Position numbers and translations under genes: made by a program. Of a stretch of DNA of 64,000 nt, positions 34,951 through 43,759 are shown piece after piece. Every line of letters begins with the position of its first letter. Within the stretch, counting starts at the first letter, position 1. This stretch comes from Nitrospira sp. (lineage in GTDB: Bacteria; Nitrospirota; Nitrospiria; Nitrospirales; Nitrospiraceae): positions 44,006-108,005 of the forward strand of contig JADYYH010000024.1 of NCBI GenBank assembly GCA_020853775.1. Direction: 5' to 3'. The notes below the pieces were generated by a model. It had not been told where the DNA came from and did no database searches. It saw only the letters and a list, made by a program, of their open reading frames with translations.

Positions 34951-36210
34951 TTATCCGCGGTTTTTGTCGGCCCGGTCTTCAATCTCACCCGCCAGCAAAA
35001 TCGCTTCGGCAATCTCGCGCATGGACTTGCGAAGATCCATGCTCTGCCGCTGGATCAGCTTGAAGGCATCTTCTTCAGACAGACGTTTTGCCCGCATGAG
35101 ATAGCCTTTGGCCCGATCAAGCAACTTGCGCACCTGCAAGGCTTCCTGCATTTCGAACGACTTTTCCAACAGCGTCGTATGCTCGATGGATATGGCTGCT
35201 TGATTGGCGATGGCCTGCATGAGTTTCACATCCTCGGACGTGAAGGTATGGGGCTTGGAGGTATAGGTATTGATGACGCCGATGGCCTTCTCACGCACGA
35301 GCATGGGGACGCAGAGAAGCGAGCACAGCCCCTCTTTGGCGGCCATGTCCGGATACATGTAGGAGCCTTCTTTGGTGACATCCGGGACAATGATCGGGCG
35401 ACGATCCTGAACCGCTCGCCCACTGATGCTCTGGCCGATCTTCACGTTGGGCTTACGCCGGTATTGCTCACTCAAACTTTGCGTGGCCGTGATACGCAGC
35501 TCTCCCGTCGGCTGGTCCAAGAGAATAATGGAACAAATCTTCGAACCCATCATTTGCGCCGTCATCGTCACAATCAGCTGCAAGACATCTTCCATCAAAC
35601 GATTTGAAGAAACGGTCTCCGACACTTGAGATAAGGTGTCGAGTTGCAACGCCTTGCGGGTCATTTGATCGTAGAGCCTGGCGTTCTCGATGGCACCGCC
35701 AACTTGTGTGGCAATCGTCGACAGTAGTGCCAGCTCGTCAGGGCGGTATCGCCGCGACCGTTTGTGTTGCACGTTGATGACGCCGACGACTTCCTGCTTG
35801 GTCGTGATAGGCACGGAAACAAAGGCTTGATAGCGGTCTTCCGGCAGATTATGGAAAAATTTGAAGCGGGAATCATCGCTCGCGCTGTTGGGAATCACCA
35901 CGCGGGTTCTTTCCCGCGCTACCCAGCCGGTAATCCCCTCACCCAGGCCGATTGTGATGCGCCCGATAAGCTTCGGATGGGGATTCTTGGAGGCTCGAAG
36001 GATCAGCTCGTCCCGGTTATCGGACAGCAAATACAAGAGACAGGCATCGGCTTTGGTCGCCTCAACCACCACATCGACAATATGCCTGAGGACGGACTCC
36101 AGATCGAGCGTACTGCTGATCGATTCGCTGATGCGGTGCAGGACATTGACTTCGCGTGTTTTTTCACGCAACGCCTGTTCCAGTTGGGGCACTGTTCGCT
36201 TCGATGCCAT
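34951..36210 (-). CDS. GAF-GAF-ANTAR RNA-binding antiterminator
   Basis: The ATG at 36210 follows TAGGAGCGCA, eight bases past the aroB stop. The 419-residue protein begins with a short coiled coil (VPQLEQALREKTREVNVLHRI), then GAF 1 (about 35-180, GLGEGITGWVARERTRVVIP and FVSVPITTKQEVVGVINVQH), GAF 2 (about 200-345, IGQSISGRAVQDRRPIIVPD and LLCVPMLVREKAIGVINTYT) and a C-terminal ANTAR domain (about 350-405, RKLLDRAKGYLMRAKRLSEE then DAFKLIQRQSMDLRKSMREI). ANTAR domains bind dual hexaloop RNA and prevent terminator formation. Four such RNAs lie in this window, so this is the natural candidate regulator. There is no receiver or kinase domain; the GAF domains should sense a small ligand or redox state. 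Confidence 0.9.
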   Translation of the reverse strand: MASKRTVPQLEQALREKTREVNVLHRISESISSTLDLESVLRHIVDVVVEATKADACLLYLLSDNRDELILRASKNPHPKLIGRITIGLGEGITGWVARERTRVVIPNSASDDSRFKFFHNLPEDRYQAFVSVPITTKQEVVGVINVQHKRSRRYRPDELALLSTIATQVGGAIENARLYDQMTRKALQLDTLSQVSETVSSNRLMEDVLQLIVTMTAQMMGSKICSIILLDQPTGELRITATQSLSEQYRRKPNVKIGQSISGRAVQDRRPIIVPDVTKEGSYMYPDMAAKEGLCSLLCVPMLVREKAIGVINTYTSKPHTFTSEDVKLMQAIANQAAISIEHTTLLEKSFEMQEALQVRKLLDRAKGYLMRAKRLSEEDAFKLIQRQSMDLRKSMREIAEAILLAGEIEDRADKNRG

Positions 36211-36217
36211 TGCGCTC

Positions 36218-37375
36218 CTACCGTGGCGGCTTCTTGCGCGGAATTCGTTGCCGGGATCCTGTGTTGCGAGTGCGGACCGTCTCGTACCAGGCACGAGTGG
36301 GCTCCTTCGCTAACGGAACAATTCGCACCGATCCGATTCGTTCCGGGACCACACAGTACACGGTCCCTGCAGACACCTTTTTATCCTGCTGCATCGCCTC
36401 CCATAACGCCCTGAACGGCACATTCGGCAATGTCACAGGCAAGCCGGCCGCCGCAAGGAGTGCGCGCAAGCGCGTGACAACGCCGTGCTCACAATATCCG
36501 AGATGCCGGGCCAGATCCGCTTCATAGACCATCCCCACGGCGACCGCTTCGCCGTGAATCATGCCACGATACCCGCCAAGGGATTCCAACGCATGGCCGA
36601 TCGTATGCCCGAAATTCAGGATGCGACGGCGGTCGGCTTCGCGCTCATCCTCAGCAACCACCTGCGCCTTGATTTCACAGGAACGCTTCACGATGTGCGC
36701 CACCGGCGCATCACTCAGCGTCAGAATCGGCGCGATATGTTGCTCGAGATACTCGAAAAACGACTCATCCTCGATGACCCCGTATTTGATCACCTCTGCC
36801 AATCCGGCGATCCATTCCCGCTCGGGCAAGGTACGTAGCGTGGCCGGATCGATCAAGACGGCTCGCGGCTGATTAAATGCGCCGATCAGATTCTTCCCTT
36901 TGGGATGATCCACCCCGGTTTTTCCGCCGACGCTGGAATCTACCTGGGCCACGAGACTGGTGGGGACCTGCACAAAAGGAATCCCGCGCTGATAGATGGC
37001 CGCGGCAAATCCCGTAATATCGCCGATCACGCCGCCGCCTAAGGCCAGCAGCGTCGAACTACGTTCAAAACGGGCGTCCACCAGCGCATCCATCACCGTT
37101 CCGATCGAACGCAGGGTTTTGGTTCGCTCGCCTGGTGGCAGCACGATGGGAACCACCGTATATCCGGCAGCCTTCAGCACGCGTGCCACCGGCTTCAAAT
37201 AGTGGGCGGCCAGGTTGCGGTCGGTCACCACGCCCACCTTGCCGGCACATCGGAGTCGCGTCAATTCAACGCCGAGCTCCTTGAGCAGACCGCACCCGAT
37301 ATGGATGTCATAACTCCGGGCCCCTAATTCCAGATGGATGATTTCCCGGAGCCTGTCAGAATTGGCTGGTGCCAT
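36218..37375 (-). CDS. aroB: 3-dehydroquinate synthase
   Basis: A 385-residue enzyme of the shikimate pathway turning DAHP into 3-dehydroquinate with NAD+ and zinc. Signatures: ALGGGVIGDITGFAAAIYQR, VPTSLVAQVDSSVGGKTGVD, and the metal ligands in LAEVIKYG, NFGHTIGHALE and MIHGEAVAVGM. Start 37375 matches the family's usual opening better than the upstream GTG at 37441, though neither has a strong ribosome site. It is eight bases from the ANTAR gene, so the two are probably co-transcribed. Confidence 0.95.
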   Translation of the reverse strand: MAPANSDRLREIIHLELGARSYDIHIGCGLLKELGVELTRLRCAGKVGVVTDRNLAAHYLKPVARVLKAAGYTVVPIVLPPGERTKTLRSIGTVMDALVDARFERSSTLLALGGGVIGDITGFAAAIYQRGIPFVQVPTSLVAQVDSSVGGKTGVDHPKGKNLIGAFNQPRAVLIDPATLRTLPEREWIAGLAEVIKYGVIEDESFFEYLEQHIAPILTLSDAPVAHIVKRSCEIKAQVVAEDEREADRRRILNFGHTIGHALESLGGYRGMIHGEAVAVGMVYEADLARHLGYCEHGVVTRLRALLAAAGLPVTLPNVPFRALWEAMQQDKKVSAGTVYCVVPERIGSVRIVPLAKEPTRAWYETVRTRNTGSRQRIPRKKPPR

Positions 37376-37577
37376 GCAAAGGTTTCCAGTGACTTGGAAT
37401 GGAGCCTCTTCGTCGGCCTCGCATCGCGCAAGCGTCCCCACGCGGCCGCCCAGGCCATTGAGTCACCCTGAAGGCGACGGGTAGCCGCGGACCGAGCTGC
37501 CGGCGGTACGATCTAAAGGGAGAAAAGTCCGGAAGAATCGCCATCGACAACGGGGAGGAGACACGTTCTATGGGATT

Positions 37578-37616
37578 CGCCCCCATTGAGACAGCGTACC
37601 ATCATCAATGGGGGCG
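37578..37616. repeat. Perfect inverted repeat after pilQ
   Basis: CGCCCCCATTGA and TCAATGGGGGCG form a 12-bp stem with a 15-base loop, 28 bases past the pilQ stop. No U-run follows on either strand, so it is a message 3' end or stability element rather than a classic intrinsic terminator. The rest of the aroB-pilQ gap shows nothing I can name. Confidence 0.5.
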
Positions 37617-37643
37617 ATTATTAACGTGTCGAGCGGGGACCTG

Positions 37644-39602
37644 TCAAGTTGCGGAGCGCACGATCGTCGGAGTCAGGAAGATCAACAGTTCCTGCTTCGA
37701 GACGTTCTCGGTCTTATTCTTAAACAACCAGCCCAGCACGGGGACGCGAGACAGGTACGGGATCCCCGCGACGTTGTTCGATTGCGTATCGACGAACACG
37801 CCGCCGATGACCATGGTCTCCCCGTCACGCACCAGCACCTGGGTGGTGGCTTCCCGACGATCGATGCTCGGACCAGCCGGGTTGCTTCGCGCACCGACCG
37901 CATTTCTCGTCGCCCGAACCTTCATCAAGATCTGCTTGCCGATTTCTTTCGGGTCACGGGACGTAATCTGCGGCGTCACGTTCAGTTCCAGGTTCGCGTC
38001 CACAAACGTGGTCTGCGTCCCCTGCAAGGAGGTCGTCTGGAACGGGATGGATTCACCTTGCGCAATCTTGGCATCCCGCTTGTCCAACGTCGTAATCTTC
38101 GGCGCGGCGATGACCTTGGTCAACCCGAGCAGTTCTCCGGCCGACAACCGCACATCCAGCATCGCGCCGTTGGTTTTGCCGATCGAGAACCCGGCGCCGG
38201 GCACGGATGGCAACCCCGGGTTGGCCGGCAAGTTGATCAGAAAGTCCGAGACCTGCGCACCGAAGGCGCCGGTGGTGCCGGTCTTGAACGCGGACGTGCC
38301 GCTCGCCGCTCCCAACTGGTTGACGTTCTGAATACCCCACTGCACACCAAGCGACCGCGTGTACGTCGTATCCGCCTGAACGATGCGCGCTTCGATCTGC
38401 ACCTGCGGCACCTCAAGATCGACGCCGTCCAGCAACTGCCGGAGCACTTCCAGCTTGGACTCCGTGTCGCTGATGATCAACGCATTGCTCGCGGCGCTGA
38501 CGGTCATGGTGCCGCGCGGGCTGAGGTTCTGCCTCAAGGAGGTTTGCACTTCCGTCGCGTTCAGATTGCGGATATAGAATACCCGGGTCACGATGGGTTC
38601 GGCTTTAGCTCTGGAATCCTTCGCGCGCGCCTCTTCGTCCTGCTGCTTGGCGATATTCTGCAGGGTATCGACCCATACGATATTGCCTTGGCGAATCATG
38701 CCCAGCGCGTTCATCTTGAGCAGCATGTCGAGGGCCTGATCCCACGGCACATTGGCCAGCTTCATGGTGACTTTATTCTTCACGCCTTCGCCGACCACGA
38801 TATTGAACCCGCTGACTTCCGCGATCAAACGCAGCACATTGCTGATGTCTGCTTGCTGAAAATCGAGAGAGATCCGTCGCCCGACGAAGCGCGATGGCCC
38901 GTTGACCACTTCATTGCTTTCCTGCTTGCGGTCTTCCTTCTGCACCGACTCGGCCGTCAATTGAATCGGCTGGACACGGAACAACGCATGGGGCATCTTA
39001 TGAGAGACCACCATCGATCGCGCCGCAGCCTGGTCAGCCAATGGCGCGGCATCGCCTTCGACCGCCTTCGGATCATTGACGGGTGTAACAGACTTTGGTT
39101 CAAGCGTGAGAACCAGACGACCGTCGATGGACGTGACGCTATGCTCGGCCGGCTGAGCAAGATCAAGCACCAATCGCACCTTATCCGCGTGGTACCCGAA
39201 TCGCACTTTTGACAGCAACGCATGGCCGACGGCCAATTGTGACTGGCGTCCCTGCGATTGGATGTGCGGCATATCAAGCACGATCCGGCGATCACCAGCC
39301 ATTTTCACCGTGTGGTCGAAGACCCCGTTACCGGTCAGGATGAGTGCCACCCGCCCGCCCTCAGGCTTGGCTTCCACACTCGTCAGCACTGTTGCGGGCG
39401 AAGTGCCCCCGGCCGGGAGTTCCTCCTTCGCTGCGGCAGGCTCGGCAGAACCCGCGACACTCTGATCCGTAGCCTGCGTGAATCCGGCGAGTCCGGTTGT
39501 TTCGCCCGGCGCAGCGGCATGCGCGTACCCGGCAAGCCCCAACAGTCCGGCCATCACAGTGAGACTCAGCAGTGGATGTACACCAACCTGTGCGTGTTTC
39601 AT
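37644..39602 (-). CDS. pilQ: Type IV pilus secretin PilQ
   Basis: A 652-residue outer-membrane secretin through which type IV pili pass. After a signal peptide (to YAHAAA) comes an AMIN domain (about 75-160, GGRVALILTGNGVFDHTVKM), a secretin/TonB N-domain (about 245-310, ISLDFQQADISNVLRLIAEV and MKLANVPWDQALDMLLKM), an N1 repeat (VFYIRNLNATEVQTSLRQNL) and the secretin barrel (VPQVQIEARIVQADTTYTRS to KQELLIFLTPTIVR). Only one clear AMIN domain is present. Its start overlaps the pilP stop by four bases. Confidence 0.95.
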   Translation of the reverse strand: MKHAQVGVHPLLSLTVMAGLLGLAGYAHAAAPGETTGLAGFTQATDQSVAGSAEPAAAKEELPAGGTSPATVLTSVEAKPEGGRVALILTGNGVFDHTVKMAGDRRIVLDMPHIQSQGRQSQLAVGHALLSKVRFGYHADKVRLVLDLAQPAEHSVTSIDGRLVLTLEPKSVTPVNDPKAVEGDAAPLADQAAARSMVVSHKMPHALFRVQPIQLTAESVQKEDRKQESNEVVNGPSRFVGRRISLDFQQADISNVLRLIAEVSGFNIVVGEGVKNKVTMKLANVPWDQALDMLLKMNALGMIRQGNIVWVDTLQNIAKQQDEEARAKDSRAKAEPIVTRVFYIRNLNATEVQTSLRQNLSPRGTMTVSAASNALIISDTESKLEVLRQLLDGVDLEVPQVQIEARIVQADTTYTRSLGVQWGIQNVNQLGAASGTSAFKTGTTGAFGAQVSDFLINLPANPGLPSVPGAGFSIGKTNGAMLDVRLSAGELLGLTKVIAAPKITTLDKRDAKIAQGESIPFQTTSLQGTQTTFVDANLELNVTPQITSRDPKEIGKQILMKVRATRNAVGARSNPAGPSIDRREATTQVLVRDGETMVIGGVFVDTQSNNVAGIPYLSRVPVLGWLFKNKTENVSKQELLIFLTPTIVRSAT

Positions 39603-40237
39603 TCTGTGCCCTCTTTCGGGTGCAGGAGCTTGACGTACTCACGCTCCTGTTTATTCCCGTACACGTCCGTGAACCGCTCTTGAACGATGATGCCTCGTTC
39701 GGTGATTGAACTGACTACACCATTGTTAGGCCCGATTCGTGTTCCGTGACGGATGCTATATCCCTTGCCATCCGGCGTTTGAACCATGGCCGTGTACCCG
39801 TAATTACCCCACAACACACCGATCAAACTCAGCTCGGTGAGGCCGACACGCTGCAGTGGGGGGAGACTCGCGTCCTGCTCCAGCTGCTGACCAAGCTGGA
39901 CCATCGGCAGGAAGGGATCTCGACGCCCGGAAGGATCGTAGGAGGTACCGGAAAATTCCATCGAGAGTGAATCACCTGGTTGCGAGACTGCCCCCTCGAC
40001 ACGAGGAGCCGGCGATTCGATCGCGGGAACCGGCTTCTGCCCCTCGGGCAACGGCATGACCTTCAGGGAATCGGCAGGCCGCATGGAGGCAATCTGGCGC
40101 AAGTGCGTCAGGGGTTTCGACTCCACCGGCATGGAGATGCCTCCAACCACCAGCATCACGGCTCCGATACTGAGCGGCCGTCTCCACCTATCCCAGCAGA
40201 CTCGGAGGTTCACGGTACGTCCTCTTACATTAGGCAT
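39599..40237 (-). CDS. pilP: Type IV pilus assembly lipoprotein-like PilP
   Basis: A 212-residue product from the ATG at 40237 (GGAG eight bases upstream); a GTG at 40258 overlapping the pilO stop is the alternative. The conserved PilP end is clear: YDPSGRRDPFLPM, LTELSLIGVLWGNYGYTAMV and GYSIRHGTRIGPNNGVVSSI. The N-terminus has a membrane-anchor-like stretch (LSIGAVMLVVGGISM) but no lipobox Cys, unlike classical PilP. PilP links the PilNO inner-membrane complex to PilQ. Confidence 0.9.
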   Translation of the reverse strand: MPNVRGRTVNLRVCWDRWRRPLSIGAVMLVVGGISMPVESKPLTHLRQIASMRPADSLKVMPLPEGQKPVPAIESPAPRVEGAVSQPGDSLSMEFSGTSYDPSGRRDPFLPMVQLGQQLEQDASLPPLQRVGLTELSLIGVLWGNYGYTAMVQTPDGKGYSIRHGTRIGPNNGVVSSITERGIIVQERFTDVYGNKQEREYVKLLHPKEGTE

Positions 40238-40254
40238 GAGCGGGGCTCCATTCC

Positions 40255-40878
40255 TCACTTCGGCTTCGCCGCAGGCACCGGCGCGGCCGGTTTCTTTTCC
40301 TGCGGAGCGGCATAGGCCACCAGATCGAAGACTGTTTGCGTCACCACACGGCCTTGGTCGACCCGGGCGGCGCCGATTCGGACATCCTGAACGGTCACGA
40401 TGCGGGACAGCTTACTGATTCGGTCGAAGAAGATGGCGGCTGTATGGTATCCGCCGGCCACTTCGACGTTGATGGGCATGCGAATGAACAACTTGGACGG
40501 ATCCTCGGCTTGCGTGCCCGGCTTCCACAACTTCACATCCAGGCCCAACCGCAGTCCGAGATCGGAGACCTGCTTCAGCAGCATCACCGCTTCTTCTTCC
40601 GGCGGGAGGCGCTCCTTCTTCGCCGCTAATTCGATCTCCAACTGTTTATTGGCCGCGACCAGCTCATCCAGGTGTTTGACCTTGAGCGTCAGATTCTGGA
40701 TTTCCGTGTCCAACTGAGCCACTTGCCCTTGCGCGGCTTCCAGTTCGACGGTCTTGGGATCGACCACGTAGAAGTAGAATCCGACCAAAATTCCGGCCAC
40801 CAGGAGACCAAGGAGCGCAACCTTTTGGCCTGTCGGAATGCTGCGGAGGCTGTCTAAGCTGATCGCATTCAGACTCAT
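40255..40878 (-). CDS. pilO: Type IV pilus assembly protein PilO
   Basis: A 207-residue bitopic protein: short cytoplasmic start, one membrane helix (VALLGLLVAGILVGFYFYVV), a coiled coil (VELEAAQGQVAQLDTEIQNL) and a ferredoxin-like periplasmic domain (IRMPINVEVAGGYHTAAIFFD). It ends in a Pro/Ala/Lys tail. It pairs with PilN; the genes are one base apart. Confidence 0.93.
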   Translation of the reverse strand: MSLNAISLDSLRSIPTGQKVALLGLLVAGILVGFYFYVVDPKTVELEAAQGQVAQLDTEIQNLTLKVKHLDELVAANKQLEIELAAKKERLPPEEEAVMLLKQVSDLGLRLGLDVKLWKPGTQAEDPSKLFIRMPINVEVAGGYHTAAIFFDRISKLSRIVTVQDVRIGAARVDQGRVVTQTVFDLVAYAAPQEKKPAAPVPAAKPK

Positions 40879-40879
40879 G

Positions 40880-41434
40880 TTAGCCTTTCATCGACAGGTC
40901 AAGTCGGAATTGATAGGTATTCATCTTGTTGTCCAGCCCCGCCCGGCTCTCCATCAATTTGATGGCGCCGAACTCATCGGTCCGCCGGAGGTTGTTGACA
41001 AATTCGACGACGTCGTCGTTGGTTAAGGCGCGGCCTTCAAGCTCGACGCTGTTACCCTTGAGATTCAGCCGTACCAGCCAGACCTTCAGGGGGTTCAGGC
41101 TCTGGCTGACATGGTCCAGCACTTTGACCGGTCCCGTCCGGCTTTTCTCCAACTGATCGATGATGCGGTTCTTGGCTTCGAGCTGCTTTTTCTTTTCCTC
41201 GAAGTCCTGGACCGCCTTCACCTGCTCCTTCAACTGCGCCACTTGTTTGTCCTTGAGCTGCTTTTCGGCCTGCTTGGCCTGGATGTCTTCCTCGAGCGAG
41301 GAGGCGTAGAACCAACACCCGGTCAACGTGATCAGCAGCACCCCGACGCCGATTAACGCCTCGGCCCGGACATCCCACTTCGGCTTGGCTTTCCTGGACC
41401 GAGGTCCAGTTGCGAGCAAGTTGATTCTAATCAT
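40880..41434 (-). CDS. pilN: Type IV pilus assembly protein PilN
   Basis: A 184-residue protein beginning with the PilM-binding motif IRINLLATGP, then a membrane helix (ALIGVGVLLITLTGCWFYAS), a long coiled coil (about 55-100) and a periplasmic domain with VWLVRLNLKGNSVELEGRAL. The start overlaps the pilM stop (ATGA). Forms the inner-membrane alignment complex with PilM, PilO and PilP. Confidence 0.94.
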   Translation of the reverse strand: MIRINLLATGPRSRKAKPKWDVRAEALIGVGVLLITLTGCWFYASSLEEDIQAKQAEKQLKDKQVAQLKEQVKAVQDFEEKKKQLEAKNRIIDQLEKSRTGPVKVLDHVSQSLNPLKVWLVRLNLKGNSVELEGRALTNDDVVEFVNNLRRTDEFGAIKLMESRAGLDNKMNTYQFRLDLSMKG

Positions 41435-42528
41435 CGGTCCCCCACCGTCCGCAGTGCGAGGCCGACCCCCACTGCCGCCAGCGACCCCATCTCCGCCAAT
41501 TGTTCAGGATCGACGTTGCACTGTGAGGTGTCGATCTCATTAAAGGGATTCGCGATTTCCACATCGACATGCATGCGATCGCGAAGCTGTTGCGCCAACC
41601 CCTTCACCTTCGCTCCCCCCCCGAACAGTAACACCCGCGAAATTTCGCTCTCCGCGGACGTGGTCTTGAAATAATCGATCGTCCGCGCAATTTCTGAGGC
41701 CACTTCGGCATTGACGCTTTCCATCACGGCCGTAAGTGTATGATCGTCATCTCCATCGTTTTTCTTGAGTTGCTCCGCTTCTTCATACGAGACTCCCATT
41801 TCGCGTTGGACCGCTTCGGAGTAGCGATTTCCTCCCAGTGGGATGTCCCGAGTGAAGAGCGACACCCCGCCATCCACGATGTTCACATTCATGACGCTGG
41901 CGCCGATGTTGACCAGAATCGTGGTGTCATCTTGCGTGGAGGGAGAGGTGACGCCGTACATGTTTTCCACGGCAAACGCATCCACATCCATAACGATAGG
42001 CACCAGGCCGGCTGCCTTGACCAGTTCCGTCAGCTCGTTGATTTTGTCTTTCTTCGCGGCAACCAGCACAATCGACATTTCGCTCTGCTCATCCGGGTTC
42101 TCCGACGGCGGCAGGACGTAGAAGTCGAGATTGACTTCATTGATATCGAACGGAATGTATTGCTCCGCCGCGAGTTTCACCTGAGCGTCAAGTTCCTCGT
42201 CGGGCATCGGCGGCAGAGTGATTTTTTTGACGATGACCGCGTGGCCGGAAATCGACACGGCCACCTGCTTCAATTTGACGTTGTGCTCCGTTAATAATTC
42301 CTTGATGGCGGAGACGACGCGCCCTTCGTCCATCACCGTGCCGTCGACGATCACCTCGGGCTCCAGCTCTTTCACCCCGAACTTCTGCAAGGTGTACCGC
42401 CCGCGGTGCTCCTTGATCTGCACCAATTTGATGCTGCTCGATCCGATGTCCAGCCCCAACAGCTGCCGCTGGGGAGAAAACATCGAGAGGAAATCCATGT
42501 CCGTGAGATGTTTCAGTGAAGCCAGCAT
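41431..42528 (-). CDS. pilM: Type IV pilus assembly ATPase-like protein PilM
   Basis: A 365-residue actin-like protein; the ATG at 42528 has AGAGGG upstream and overlaps the end of the MerR-like gene. Nucleotide-binding motifs are LLGLDIGSSSIKLVQIKEH, ILVNIGASVMNVNIVDGGVS and VLLFGGGAKVKGLAQQL. PilM binds the N-terminus of PilN on the cytoplasmic face and starts the pilMNOPQ run. Confidence 0.94.
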   Translation of the reverse strand: MLASLKHLTDMDFLSMFSPQRQLLGLDIGSSSIKLVQIKEHRGRYTLQKFGVKELEPEVIVDGTVMDEGRVVSAIKELLTEHNVKLKQVAVSISGHAVIVKKITLPPMPDEELDAQVKLAAEQYIPFDINEVNLDFYVLPPSENPDEQSEMSIVLVAAKKDKINELTELVKAAGLVPIVMDVDAFAVENMYGVTSPSTQDDTTILVNIGASVMNVNIVDGGVSLFTRDIPLGGNRYSEAVQREMGVSYEEAEQLKKNDGDDDHTLTAVMESVNAEVASEIARTIDYFKTTSAESEISRVLLFGGGAKVKGLAQQLRDRMHVDVEIANPFNEIDTSQCNVDPEQLAEMGSLAAVGVGLALRTVGDR

Positions 42529-42541
42529 GCTTTTGCCCTCT

Positions 42542-42757
42542 CTACGCGACCTCTTTGCGCCCGCCACCCATCACATGCTTGATTTGTTCGACATTTTCGG
42601 CCGTATAGAGACGCCAGTTGCGCCAATCTCTCGGCGGCCCGGTAATCAGCCCTTCGCGCTCCCAACGAAACAACGTCGCGCGCGAGATGTCGAACATCTC
42701 GCAGACCTCATTGGTCTTGTAGAGTTTCTTGTTGGGACCATCATTCACTTTCGTCAC
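42542..42757 (-). CDS. Small MerR-type DNA-binding protein
   Basis: A 71-residue protein; I place the start at GTG 42757, with GAGG upstream. It is a lone MerR-like winged helix: LYKTNEVCEMFDISRATLFR, WEREGLITGP, NWRLYTAENVEQIKHVM. There is no effector or dimerisation arm, resembling BldC/excisionase-like small regulators. It directly precedes pilM and shares its promoter, so it may regulate pilus genes. Confidence 0.75.
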   Translation of the reverse strand: MTKVNDGPNKKLYKTNEVCEMFDISRATLFRWEREGLITGPPRDWRNWRLYTAENVEQIKHVMGGGRKEVA

Positions 42758-42808
42758 ACACCGCCTCAAACGCCGCTATTCATCGCATAATTCGAGCTCA
42801 CGAAATTA

Positions 42809-42836
42809 AGTATAGTTGATATAGTCCACCTGTCAA
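42809..42836 (-). promoter_or_regulatory. Sigma70-type promoter for the MerR-pilMNOPQ operon
   Basis: TTGACA (42831-42836), 16-base spacer and TATACT (42809-42814), in the AT-rich gap after rapZ. Confidence 0.75.
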
Positions 42837-42892
42837 GAAAGTGGCCCCTGTGAGGAGAGACCGGGGAAATACGGAGAAAAGGCGCTCTGGGA

Positions 42893-43759
42893 CTAGGATT
42901 TCTGCAGGTCGCGGTTGGTCACGGACACGTCGTAACCGAGGGCGGCAAATTGTTCCTTAAGGCGCAATGCCATGGTCACCGACCGATGGCGCCCCCCGGT
43001 ACAACCGATGCCGATACTGAGGTAGCTCCGTTGATCCCGTTCGTAGAGTGGAATCAGGAAAGCAAAGAGCTTTTCCAAATGCTCGAGAAACTTGCCGGCG
43101 GTCTGATCTCCAAAGACATACTTCTGGACCCGGGCGTCTTCACCCGTCAAAGCTTTGAGCTCGGGGACGAAGAACGGATTTCTTATGAAGCGAACGTCAA
43201 ACAGCAGATCGATATCGTAGGGGACGCCGAATTTGTATCCGAATGTGACCAGCGAGATGGTCATGCGCCGGGCGGTGGTCTCCTGACGAAACTGCCGGAT
43301 CAACAGGTCGCGCAGCTCGTGCACCGTCAACGTGGAGGTGTCGATGACCTGATCGGCATGTTTTCGCAGTTCGCTGAGACGCTCACGTTCGAACCGCACC
43401 CCCTCCACTACGGGCATATGCGGCAGCAGCGGATGCGGGCGTCGACTCTCTGAGAATCGACGGACCAGTACCTCCTCGCGGGCCTCCAAAAACACGAGCT
43501 GCAGGGCATGTCCCTGGGCCTTCAATTCACTCAGGACTTTTGCCAGGTCTCCGAAAAAGACTCGTTCGCGAATATCAATTCCAAGGGCGACATTCTTAAT
43601 CTCACCGCCCTGTTGATGGCACAATTCAACGAATGTCGGAAGGAGAGCCGGCGGAAGGTTGTCGACGCAGAAATAGCCTGCGTCTTCGAAGGCTTTGAGA
43701 GCATGGCTCTTTCCGGACCCGGAAAGACCACTGATGACGACGAGATTAAGCGCGGTCAT
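42893..43759 (-). CDS. rapZ: RNase adapter / nucleotide-binding protein RapZ
   Basis: A 288-residue RapZ/YvcJ protein. Walker A VVISGLSGSGKSHALKAFED opens the protein; the conserved VDNLPPALLPTF, FRQETTARRMTISLVTFGYKFG and the C-terminal IGIGCTGGRHRSVTMALRL follow. In E. coli it senses glucosamine-6-phosphate and controls GlmS via small RNAs; elsewhere its role differs. The start overlaps the hpf end by 14 bases. Gene order rpoN-hpf-rapZ matches the rpoN operon of many Gram-negatives, but ptsN is missing here. Confidence 0.94.
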   Translation of the reverse strand: MTALNLVVISGLSGSGKSHALKAFEDAGYFCVDNLPPALLPTFVELCHQQGGEIKNVALGIDIRERVFFGDLAKVLSELKAQGHALQLVFLEAREEVLVRRFSESRRPHPLLPHMPVVEGVRFERERLSELRKHADQVIDTSTLTVHELRDLLIRQFRQETTARRMTISLVTFGYKFGVPYDIDLLFDVRFIRNPFFVPELKALTGEDARVQKYVFGDQTAGKFLEHLEKLFAFLIPLYERDQRSYLSIGIGCTGGRHRSVTMALRLKEQFAALGYDVSVTNRDLQKS

